Shown here: piece after piece, positions 1 through 5,483 of the stretch
Position numbering within the stretch: position 1 is the stretch's first letter
Layout: every line of letters starts with the position of its first letter
Source of the DNA: Acidobacteriaceae bacterium
Lineage (GTDB): Bacteria; Acidobacteriota; Terriglobia; Bryobacterales; Bryobacteraceae
NCBI GenBank assembly: GCA_019245255.1
Contig: JAFARV010000566.1
Span: 1-5,483 of the forward strand
Length of the DNA: 5,483 nt
Direction of reading: 5' to 3'
Translations under genes and position numbers: made by a program
Notes under the pieces: generated by a model
The model's database searches: none
Told to the model about the DNA's origin: nothing
Seen by the model: the letters and a program-made list of their open reading frames with translations, nothing else

Positions 1-1265
1 GTCTCCGTTTGCCACCAGGTATCTACGATCGGACAGCGCTCTTTGCCGATCACCCGGTAGTACCATTCCCATGCCGCCGGATTGATTGGCTCGCCCACGG
101 ATCCAAGCAGCCGCAGGCTCGACAGATCGTGTTTGTTCGGCCAGTCCTCGCCTTGCCTGATTAGAGCGCGTATGGCAGTGGGCGAGGTGTAAAAAGTGGT
201 TACCTTGTGCCGCTCGACGATGTCCCAGAATCTGTCGAATGCGGGGTAATCTGGAGCTCCTTCATACATCACCGAGGTTGCTCCCGCAGTGAGCGGACCA
301 TACACGATGTAGCTGTGTCCGGTCACCCACCCGCAATCCGCGGTACACCAGTACACATCGTTCTCCTGCAAATCGAAGACCCATTTCATCGTGATGCTCG
401 TTTGCAGAAGATATCCCGCGGTCGTGTGTAGAATTCCCTTTGGTTTGCCTGTCGTTCCCGATGTGTAGAGAACAAACAGCGGATGTTCCGAGTCGAGCTC
501 AGCCGGCGGGCAGCGCTCGGCGTGCTCCACTTGCGGCGCGTCCTCTAGCAGCGCGTGTTCATCACCCCACCACACGTCACGCCCGCTCTGCATCGCAGTA
601 TCGGAACCGGTGCGCTTATAAACTATGACCTTTCGCACATCCGGACACTCCGTGAGCGCCTCGTCGACAGCCGGCTTCAGTTTCACTTCCTTACCGCGCC
701 GCCAGCCCCCATCCGCCGTAATCAATAGGCTCGCCCCTAAATCCTGTGCCCGGGCTTTTAACGCCTCGGCGGAGAACCCCCCAAACACAACGCTGTGTAC
801 GATCCCGAGCCGCGCACAGGCGAGCATTGCAATCGGTAGCTCCGGAATCATCGGCATGTAGATGATCGCTCGATCGCCGGCACGAAATCCGTGCCGTTTC
901 AAAACCGTCGCGAATCTTGAAACCAGCCTGTGTAACTCTGCGTACGTGATAATGCGCTGATCGCCTGGTTCGCCTTCCCAGATCAGCGCTGGTTTATCCC
1001 GGCGTTCCGTGTCGAGATGCCGATCGAGACAGTTATATGCAGCATTGATCGTCCCGCCGGTAAACCACTTAGCGAACGGCTCCTCCCATTCGAGGATCCG
1101 TGAAAATGGCCGGAACCAGGTCAGCTGTTCTTGCGCCAGTTCACCCCAAAACCGCGGTAAATCCTGCTTTGCGCGTTCGTACAGCGCCCGATATTCGTTG
1201 AACGTCTTTACATGTGCGCGTGCACTAAACTCCGCGCTCGGAGCGTAAGTCTTCGTTTCACTCAT
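1..1265 (-). CDS. acs: Acetyl-CoA synthetase (AMP-forming), N-terminal 421 residues, cut by left edge
   Basis: Acs converts acetate, ATP and CoA to acetyl-CoA, AMP and PPi in the cytoplasm, through an acetyl-adenylate. My reverse-strand translation is open for 421 codons from ATG 1265 to the window edge; the family is about 650 residues, so the C-terminal lid with the catalytic lysine lies outside. Seen: the N-terminal ACS cap (residues 1-80, with the FTGGTINAAYNCLDRH block), VVFGGFSAEAL, ITADGGWRRGK, the P-loop YTSGTTGKPKG at 267-277, GWVTGHSY around V314-T315, GSVGEPINPAAW, and DTWWQTE at 415-421. W418 aligns with Trp414 of the Salmonella enzyme, which limits the pocket to acetate, so acetate rather than a longer acid is the likely substrate. 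The start gives a typical MSETKTYAP opening; an in-frame ATG at 1304 would add 13 unusual residues. The Shine-Dalgarno signal is weak. The sigma gene lies 103 bp upstream on the same strand. Confidence 0.96.
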   Translation of the reverse strand, partial: MSETKTYAPSAEFSARAHVKTFNEYRALYERAKQDLPRFWGELAQEQLTWFRPFSRILEWEEPFAKWFTGGTINAAYNCLDRHLDTERRDKPALIWEGEPGDQRIITYAELHRLVSRFATVLKRHGFRAGDRAIIYMPMIPELPIAMLACARLGIVHSVVFGGFSAEALKARAQDLGASLLITADGGWRRGKEVKLKPAVDEALTECPDVRKVIVYKRTGSDTAMQSGRDVWWGDEHALLEDAPQVEHAERCPPAELDSEHPLFVLYTSGTTGKPKGILHTTAGYLLQTSITMKWVFDLQENDVYWCTADCGWVTGHSYIVYGPLTAGATSVMYEGAPDYPAFDRFWDIVERHKVTTFYTSPTAIRALIRQGEDWPNKHDLSSLRLLGSVGEPINPAAWEWYYRVIGKERCPIVDTWWQTE

Positions 1266-1372
1266 CTCGAGTTGCTGCGTCCCAGCGACAGTGTAACGCA
1301 GCATCGCCGTTGAAACGTGTTCGCGGATTTAACTGATCTTGGGGCAGCGGAGGCGCCGACGGGCCACTTCAT
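1262..1372 (-). CDS. Possible 36-codon ORF bridging sigma gene and acs (doubtful)
   Basis: This small reverse-strand frame starts at an ATG (1372-1370) that overlaps the sigma-factor stop as ATGA, and stops at a TGA (1264-1262) that overlaps the acs ATG, again as ATGA. It would encode 36 residues, beginning MKWPVGASAAP and ending in a Cys/Arg-rich tail (QRRCCVTLSLGRSNSR). I recognise no family, and it does not look like a zinc-finger anti-sigma factor, the usual gene at this position. No clear Shine-Dalgarno was seen. The double 4-base overlap is the arrangement expected of translational coupling, so it could carry ribosomes from the sigma gene into acs. A frame this short can arise by chance, so the call is tentative. 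Confidence 0.2.
   Translation of the reverse strand: MKWPVGASAAPRSVKSANTFQRRCCVTLSLGRSNSR
1273..1303 (-). promoter_or_regulatory. Hairpin in the acs leader
   Basis: TGCTGCGT (1273-1280) and ACGCAGCA (1296-1303) form a perfect 8-bp inverted repeat with a 15-base loop. In the minus-strand transcript the 3' arm ends 7 bases before the acs ATG, and the loop holds the only GGGA that could serve as a Shine-Dalgarno. Folding could therefore limit acs translation, and ribosomes arriving from upstream would melt it. No U-run follows, so it does not look like an intrinsic terminator. The pairing is seen directly; the regulatory role is inferred. Confidence 0.4.
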
Positions 1373-2067
1373 CCATGGCGCCGGGCCCAACGGGCCGTGC
1401 GGCGATCGTAAAGACGGAGCAGCGATTCACTGCGGCGCAAACGATTCAGACCACGATACAGGTGGTGACGCACATTCCCCAAGGGTTCACCTAATCGCTG
1501 GCTTATCTCTCTCAACTCGAGGCCGCCGAAATAGAAGAATTCAATGGTACGCCTCTGCATGTCGGACAGTTCCGCCAACGCCATTTCGAGATATGTACGG
1601 CTCAATCTGGCATCCATTTCCCGCTCCAGGTCCGTGTTTGCCGGTAAACTCTCTCGCAGGGAGCCGAAATCCACTCCGGAATAGAAGCCGCGCCTGTTCA
1701 GATACGATCTGCGGTCGAGCGCGCGGCTCAGTGCGATCTGCAAAATCCAACTCCGCGCACTGCCCTTTGCAGGGTCAAAAAGCTGACACCTTTCGTACAG
1801 ATATAGGAAGGCTTCCTGAACAACTTCCTCGGCCTCGCTGCGATCGCGAAGAACTCGATTCGCGATCCCAAACACGGGGGCAGAATACCGGTCAAACAGG
1901 ATCGATAGCTCTCTTGAACCGTCTCCGCTCAGGCTCGCGAGTAAGTTGGAATCGTCGGAGGATGGAGGCAGCGCCCCCCACGTAGCCCGGCGACCAAGGG
2001 CGGGTTTTTCGAAAGGCATCCTGGACATCACCATTTCTGTCTTTCGCGCTGAGGCAACCCCAGCCAC
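1369..2067 (-). CDS. ECF-type RNA polymerase sigma factor (sigma-70 family)
   Basis: This encodes a 232-residue alternative sigma factor with the two-domain ECF layout. Region 2 spans about residues 45-120 and contains DRSEAEEVVQEAFLYLYER (75-93) and the promoter-melting and -10 helix GSARSWILQIALSRALDRR (102-120). A variable linker covers about 121-154. Region 4 spans about 155-212, with the -35-binding helix-turn-helix ELREISQRLGEPLGNVRHHL (184-203) followed by YRGLNRLRR. Length and motif spacing fit the family. The start is uncertain: the longest frame opens with GTG at 2067, but ATGs at 2034, 2028 and 2019 lie before the conserved part. ECF genes are often followed by an anti-sigma gene with a short overlap. 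Here the stop overlaps an ATG, but only a 36-codon frame follows before acs, so no recognisable anti-sigma is adjacent. The regulon and inducing signal cannot be read from the sequence. The 222-codon frame on the opposite strand is treated as a shadow. Confidence 0.93.
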   Translation of the reverse strand: MAGVASARKTEMVMSRMPFEKPALGRRATWGALPPSSDDSNLLASLSGDGSRELSILFDRYSAPVFGIANRVLRDRSEAEEVVQEAFLYLYERCQLFDPAKGSARSWILQIALSRALDRRSYLNRRGFYSGVDFGSLRESLPANTDLEREMDARLSRTYLEMALAELSDMQRRTIEFFYFGGLELREISQRLGEPLGNVRHHLYRGLNRLRRSESLLRLYDRRTARWARRHG

Positions 2068-2098
2068 CTTGAAACGATATCAGACAGCGGCGAAGTCG

Positions 2099-2128
2099 AG
2101 CATAATTTTGCTCAGAAACTCATGTAAA
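2099..2128 (-). promoter_or_regulatory. Candidate sigma-70-type promoter upstream of the sigma gene
   Basis: Read on the minus strand, TTTACA (2128-2123) resembles a -35 box and TATGCT (2104-2099) a -10 box, with an 18-base spacer. Each matches the consensus at four or five of six positions. They lie in an AT-rich stretch (about 2101-2155) between the methyltransferase stop and the sigma-factor start, the right place and direction to transcribe the sigma gene and perhaps acs. The call rests on eye matching only. Confidence 0.35.
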
Positions 2129-2160
2129 TTTCTCGATATTTAGTTCGATACTCGCGCAAT

Positions 2161-2892
2161 TTAGCGGGATCGGTGCGGTCGGCCCAGCGTCGCGGAGACG
2201 ACACGAGAGCTGTAGTGGATCTGCTGCACGTAGTAATCTTTGTCAACGCTATAACCGTGCCCCTGCAGTAACTCCATAACCTGATTTGCGACTTGCCGGC
2301 CCCAGAACGCAGGTGCTACAGCAGTGCAGACGCTGTACATGGCATTGAAACTCGATTTGTTCTGCCCCACTAGAATCACCGTTAGATTTCCGCCGGGTCG
2401 AAGAACGCGGGTCAGCTCCGCAAACGATCTCGCCAGTTCTCCCTGGGGCAGCAACTCAAAGAGATAGCAGCAGACTACTGTGTCAAACGTTGCAGAATGA
2501 AACGGGAGGTAGCGCACATCGGCAGCATGGCAATGTATACGCGTGCGTGGCAAGCGTTTGCGTGCACCCGCCTGCGAGCGCGCGGCCATATTCGGAGAAA
2601 GATCGACGCCGATAGTCTGCCCATCGGGGTTCAGTCTCGCAACACGCTTGAGCATCTCGCCCGAACCCGTGGCCACCTCCAGTACTCGCGACCCATTCTG
2701 AATATGCGAGGCTGAAAGGGCAGCGCGATGGGCGCGCGAATGGAACATCAAACTCGAAACCGGGTACAGTGGGGCGAGCAGATCGTAAACTCGGCGGGTC
2801 TGACGACAGGCTTTTTCCGCATTCCCGGGCCTCTTTGATTGCGCGACATAGCGCGGTTCGCTTAAATCTAGGTTGGTATCCACTTTAAACAA
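2161..2892 (-). CDS. Class I SAM-dependent methyltransferase, UbiE/Methyltransf_11-like
   Basis: This 243-residue cytoplasmic protein has a Rossmann-type SAM-binding fold. Motif I is VLEVATGSGE at 70-79, the acidic residue that contacts the SAM ribose is D97 in GVDLSP, an ADV motif with D125 ends the next strand, FDTVVCCYLFELLP (136-149) is motif II/post II, and LRPGG lies at 164-168. The upstream VYDLLAPLYP block (35-44) resembles the entry helix of UbiE-type and phospholipid N-methyltransferases, so a quinone, lipid or other small-molecule substrate is possible. The substrate cannot be named. The start is uncertain: the frame stays open upstream but contains no ATG or GTG there, leaving TTG at 2892 or GTG at 2883, both without a good Shine-Dalgarno. 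The 66 bp separating it from the hydrolase stop hold only a weak 5-bp stem, so co-transcription with the hydrolase is plausible. Confidence 0.9.
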   Translation of the reverse strand: MFKVDTNLDLSEPRYVAQSKRPGNAEKACRQTRRVYDLLAPLYPVSSLMFHSRAHRAALSASHIQNGSRVLEVATGSGEMLKRVARLNPDGQTIGVDLSPNMAARSQAGARKRLPRTRIHCHAADVRYLPFHSATFDTVVCCYLFELLPQGELARSFAELTRVLRPGGNLTVILVGQNKSSFNAMYSVCTAVAPAFWGRQVANQVMELLQGHGYSVDKDYYVQQIHYSSRVVSATLGRPHRSR

Positions 2893-2958
2893 GACGTTAA
2901 CAGTCTCATTTCTAACACGCCGGAAAGTTAGTCCTCGGACTGCCGCTGCGGGTGCCGG

Positions 2959-3771
2959 TCACGGAGTCCGAGCCAGAGAATCATAGAACGTGCGCAGCCG
3001 GGTAGGGTACTCGCCGCCTGCAACCCACAGCAGATCGTTGTGACCGGCATGCGGAACGCGCCAGAATTGCTTCGGCTTACATGCGGCGGCGAAAACTGAC
3101 TGACCTTGCGAGAATGGCACAATCTCATCGGCGTCTCCATGCACAATCAGCACGGGCGCATGCACCTTCTCGATTTTGCCCTCGGTATCAAAACCGTGGA
3201 CGAACAGGGGACCGAGAACGGGGATTACGGTAGCCGCCATTTTGCTGAGGGATGCAAACGGTGACTCGAGGATCAGGCCTGCACACGGTCGTTTCGACGC
3301 AAGTTCGACGGCAACTGCAGTCCCGATGGACTCGCCATGCAGAATGATCCTGGTCGATGGATAACCGAGCCGAAGAAGCGCATCGTACCCGGCGTTGGCA
3401 TCCAGATAAAAACCCGTTTCGCTGGGATGACCGCTGCTTTTGCCATATCCTCGATAATCGAGAACCAGCACGGCGGAGCCCGCCTTCTTCAAAGCCTCAG
3501 CATGATCGATTCTGTGCGTTACGTTCCCGGCATTGCCGTGCAGGAAGAGAGTTGCGAAATGCGCCTCTGGTTTGCCGAACCACCATGCGTTTAACCTGAT
3601 ACCGTCCGCGCTTGTCAGCCAGATGTCTTGCGCGCCGGCAGCGCTTTGCGCGCTCCACTCGCCTTGCGGATATCGCATGGGGTAGTAAAGGGCACGATCA
3701 ACAATATTCCTGAACATGAAAACGTTAAACGCGAGCAGCGAGCACATGATTGCAACTCGGAGTGGTTTCAT
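2959..3771 (-). CDS. Membrane-anchored alpha/beta hydrolase, BEM46/ABHD13-like
   Basis: This 270-residue serine hydrolase has a single N-terminal hydrophobic segment (about 4-20), probably an uncleaved membrane anchor. The catalytic core then follows the family order: LFLHGNAGN oxyanion region (75-83), LDYRGYGKSSGHPSE (104-118), nucleophile elbow HGESIGT with Ser148, acid D215 in HGDADEIVP, and catalytic H244 in PHAGHND. The complete triad predicts activity, probably on an ester, thioester or amide; family members have varied or unknown substrates. The ATG at 3771 is well supported because an in-frame TGA lies five codons upstream (3786-3784), although no Shine-Dalgarno is visible. It is the first gene of the minus-strand block and is transcribed divergently from the M28 peptidase across a 102-bp gap that holds an inverted repeat. 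Confidence 0.93.
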   Translation of the reverse strand: MKPLRVAIMCSLLAFNVFMFRNIVDRALYYPMRYPQGEWSAQSAAGAQDIWLTSADGIRLNAWWFGKPEAHFATLFLHGNAGNVTHRIDHAEALKKAGSAVLVLDYRGYGKSSGHPSETGFYLDANAGYDALLRLGYPSTRIILHGESIGTAVAVELASKRPCAGLILESPFASLSKMAATVIPVLGPLFVHGFDTEGKIEKVHAPVLIVHGDADEIVPFSQGQSVFAAACKPKQFWRVPHAGHNDLLWVAGGEYPTRLRTFYDSLARTP

Positions 3772-3805
3772 GGAGACGCCGGATCACTGAGTATCCGACG
3801 ATGAA

Positions 3806-3826
3806 CGTTTCACCTGTGTTGAAACG
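3806..3826. promoter_or_regulatory. Operator-like inverted repeat in the divergent intergenic region
   Basis: CGTTTCA (3806-3812) and TGAAACG (3820-3826) form a perfect 7-bp inverted repeat with a 7-base spacer. The centre-to-centre distance of the arms is 14 bases. It lies between the starts of the hydrolase (3771) and the M28 peptidase (3874), where a dimeric regulator could act on both genes. On either strand TGAAAC could alternatively serve as a -35 element; TTGAAA (3819-3824) is a fair -35 for the M28 gene, but I found no good -10 at the right distance. The symmetry is seen directly; its function is inferred. Confidence 0.4.
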
Positions 3827-3873
3827 GGGCGACTTACAAAACTAGCTTCTCGCTCCCTGAAATAATCGAAGCA

Positions 3874-5483
3874 ATGCGGTTATCCACGTTCGGGCTATCG
3901 TCCGCGCTCCTGATCTTTCCATTTTGCGCTGCTGCTCAGGTATCAAGCATTCGCGGGTTTCCATCGCGGAGCGTGGCCGAGCAGCAGAAATGGGAGCAGC
4001 AGGCACATGCGATTCCCGACGTCGCCCGTATGCGTAAGTACATGGACTTTATCGCGGGTGAGCCTCACAACGCAGGGTCCGCGCGATCCCGACTGGTCGG
4101 CAACTACATTCTCGACCTGTTGAAGGACTGGGGGCTCGACGCGCATGTGGAGGAATTCGAAGCGCTCATGCCCTTTCCTACCGTCCGGCAGGTTGAGATG
4201 ATCGAGCCCAGGCATTTTGTCGCAAAGCTCAGAGAGCCTCCGGTTCGGGACGATCCCGACAGCAACGATGCGCATCAGATTCCGACCTTCAACGCATATG
4301 GCGCGTCGGGAGATGTCACGGGCGAAGTTATTTACGCCAATTTCGGATTGCCTGAGGACTACGAGTGGCTCGCCAAAGAAGGCATAACTGTGAAGGGCAG
4401 AATCGTCCTGGCACGCTATGGCAAGAGCTGGCGCGGTATAAAGCCGAAGCTCGCGGCCGAACACGGAGCTATTGCCTGCCTCATCTATTCCGACCCGCAC
4501 GAAGATGGCTATTTTGACGGCGATGTTTATACGAAGGGCCCGATGCGTCCGGCCGAAGGCGTTCAGCGCGGGAGCGTGATGGACATGACCTTGTACCCAG
4601 GTGATCCGTTATCGCCAGGGTGGGCCTCTGAGAAGGGATCGCGGAGGCTGCCAATCTCGGAAGCGAAGACGATTATGAAAATTCCTGTCCTGCCGCTTTC
4701 ATATGCAGACGCTCTGCCAATTTTGGAACAGCTTACGGGCCCGTTAGTGCCTCGCGAGTGGCGGGGATCGTTGCCTCTGACCTATCACGCGGGTCCCGGG
4801 TTAGCCGAGGTACATATCAGGACCGACTACGACTGGACCAGCAAGCCGTTATACGACGTTATTGCGACAATTCCTGGCGATGAAGCGCCAGACGAATGGT
4901 TGATCGCCGGCAATCATTACGACGCTTGGGTGAACGGCGCGGACGACCCCACGTCCGGAGCTGTCTCACTGCTCGAAACGGCGAGATCGCTCGCGACACT
5001 CCGGGCACAAGGCTGGAAACCGCGGCGAACTATCAAAATAGCCTTCTGGGACGGCGAAGAGTTCGGCCTGCTTGGGTCAACGGAGTGGGTCGAAAAACAC
5101 CAGGACGAACTGCGCCGGAAAGCTGCGGTATACATGAATTCCGATAACACAGGGAAGGGATGGCTGAATGTGAATGGCTCACACACTCTCGAGGCCTTTT
5201 CGGCGGAGGTTGCAAGCTCGATTCAGCAACCGGGAGCCACACTATCCCTCGCTGATTACTCGGTTCATCATCCACCGTCCGAGACACAGGACGCAGAGCC
5301 TACGCCAGCTCGCACGGATGCGGGATTCAAGATCGGCGCCTTAGGTGCCGGTTCGGATTATCAGGGCTTCTTGGACTATCTCGGAGTCGCGAGCCTAAAT
5401 GACCAATTCAGCGGTCAGACACGTAGCGGAATTTATCATTCGATTTACGATTCAATTTATTGGTACACGCATTTTTCGGATAC
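3874..5483 (+). CDS. Secreted M28B zinc peptidase, glutamate carboxypeptidase II (PSMA)-like, cut by right edge
   Basis: The frame is open for 536 codons from ATG 3874. Residues 1-21 look like a signal peptide ending CAAA, with likely cleavage before Q22, so it acts in the periplasm or outside. A PA-type domain lies at about 125-300 (ARYGKSWRGIKPK, IACLIYSDP, EGVQRG), inserted ahead of the M28 catalytic domain. All di-zinc ligands of human GCPII have counterparts: H348 (His377), D358 (bridging Asp387), E396 (Glu425), D424 (Asp453) and H522 (His553), plus the general base E395 (Glu424). E404 and E407 match the calcium-site glutamates. The C-terminal dimerisation domain, about 200 residues, is outside the window. 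GCPII-type enzymes remove C-terminal residues from peptides. The residues giving NAAG/glutamate specificity are largely changed here, so the substrate is probably different. The start has only a weak GAAG upstream. The long opposite-strand frame at 3943-4500 is treated as a shadow. Confidence 0.95.
   Translation, partial: MRLSTFGLSSALLIFPFCAAAQVSSIRGFPSRSVAEQQKWEQQAHAIPDVARMRKYMDFIAGEPHNAGSARSRLVGNYILDLLKDWGLDAHVEEFEALMPFPTVRQVEMIEPRHFVAKLREPPVRDDPDSNDAHQIPTFNAYGASGDVTGEVIYANFGLPEDYEWLAKEGITVKGRIVLARYGKSWRGIKPKLAAEHGAIACLIYSDPHEDGYFDGDVYTKGPMRPAEGVQRGSVMDMTLYPGDPLSPGWASEKGSRRLPISEAKTIMKIPVLPLSYADALPILEQLTGPLVPREWRGSLPLTYHAGPGLAEVHIRTDYDWTSKPLYDVIATIPGDEAPDEWLIAGNHYDAWVNGADDPTSGAVSLLETARSLATLRAQGWKPRRTIKIAFWDGEEFGLLGSTEWVEKHQDELRRKAAVYMNSDNTGKGWLNVNGSHTLEAFSAEVASSIQQPGATLSLADYSVHHPPSETQDAEPTPARTDAGFKIGALGAGSDYQGFLDYLGVASLNDQFSGQTRSGIYHSIYDSIYWYTHFSD

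Noticed and set aside
207..1248. Several short plus-strand frames opposite acs
   Set aside because: The minus strand is continuously open and matches acetyl-CoA synthetase across the whole stretch, so these are shadows.
1355..1377. 15-codon frame starting at ATG 1376, overlapping the sigma stop, as an anti-sigma remnant
   Set aside because: It is too short to compare with any family, and the competing 36-codon frame explains the junction better.
1317..1985. 222-codon plus-strand frame opposite the sigma gene
   Set aside because: It lies almost wholly over a gene with unmistakable sigma-70 regions 2 and 4, and its own translation resembles no family and is of low-complexity, Arg/Ser/Pro-rich type.
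2912..2931. CTAAC/GTTAG inverted repeat between the hydrolase and methyltransferase as a terminator
   Set aside because: The stem is only 5 bp with a 10-base loop, and no U-run follows in the direction of transcription.
3801..3845. 14-codon upstream ORF before the M28 gene
   Set aside because: It is very short, overlaps the inverted repeat, has no ribosome-binding site and is out of frame with the peptidase, so chance is the simplest explanation.
3943..4500. 185-codon minus-strand frame inside the M28 gene
   Set aside because: The plus strand here encodes the conserved linker and PA domain of the peptidase, and the antisense frame shows no recognisable motif.

Overview
The window appears to come from a bacterial chromosome of moderately high GC. 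The combination of an exported glutamate-carboxypeptidase-II-like M28 peptidase, an ECF-type sigma factor, and starts with little or no Shine-Dalgarno signal would suit an Acidobacteria-like soil organism. That placement is an inference from gene content only. No phage, IS, CRISPR, tRNA or rRNA signal was seen. The window is densely coding, with four intergenic gaps of about 66 to 104 bp and no empty stretch above 300 bp.

Layout. Four genes lie on the minus strand and are read right to left: an alpha/beta hydrolase of the BEM46/ABHD13 type (2959-3771), a class I SAM methyltransferase (2161-2892), an ECF-like sigma factor (1369-2067) and the N-terminal two thirds of acetyl-CoA synthetase (acs, 1-1265, cut by the left edge). 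The gaps of 66, 93 and 103 bp, with no convincing terminator, allow co-transcription. A possible sigma-70-type promoter sits just upstream of the sigma gene. A 102-bp divergent intergenic region (3772-3873) separates this block from the only plus-strand gene, a secreted M28B zinc peptidase (3874-5483, cut by the right edge). A perfect 7-bp inverted repeat lies in that region.

How the genes fit together. Acs activates acetate for central metabolism, and the M28 peptidase acts outside the cytoplasm on peptides. The hydrolase and methyltransferase are clear family members with unknown substrates. No shared pathway is evident, and I did not recognise a new multi-gene system. The points most worth checking are the sigma/acs junction, where a 36-codon ORF overlaps both neighbours by ATGA and a hairpin covers the acs leader; the divergent operator-like repeat and the over-represented TGAAACG word; and the M28 protein, which keeps all catalytic residues of glutamate carboxypeptidase II but lacks most of its glutamate/NAAG-specificity residues.
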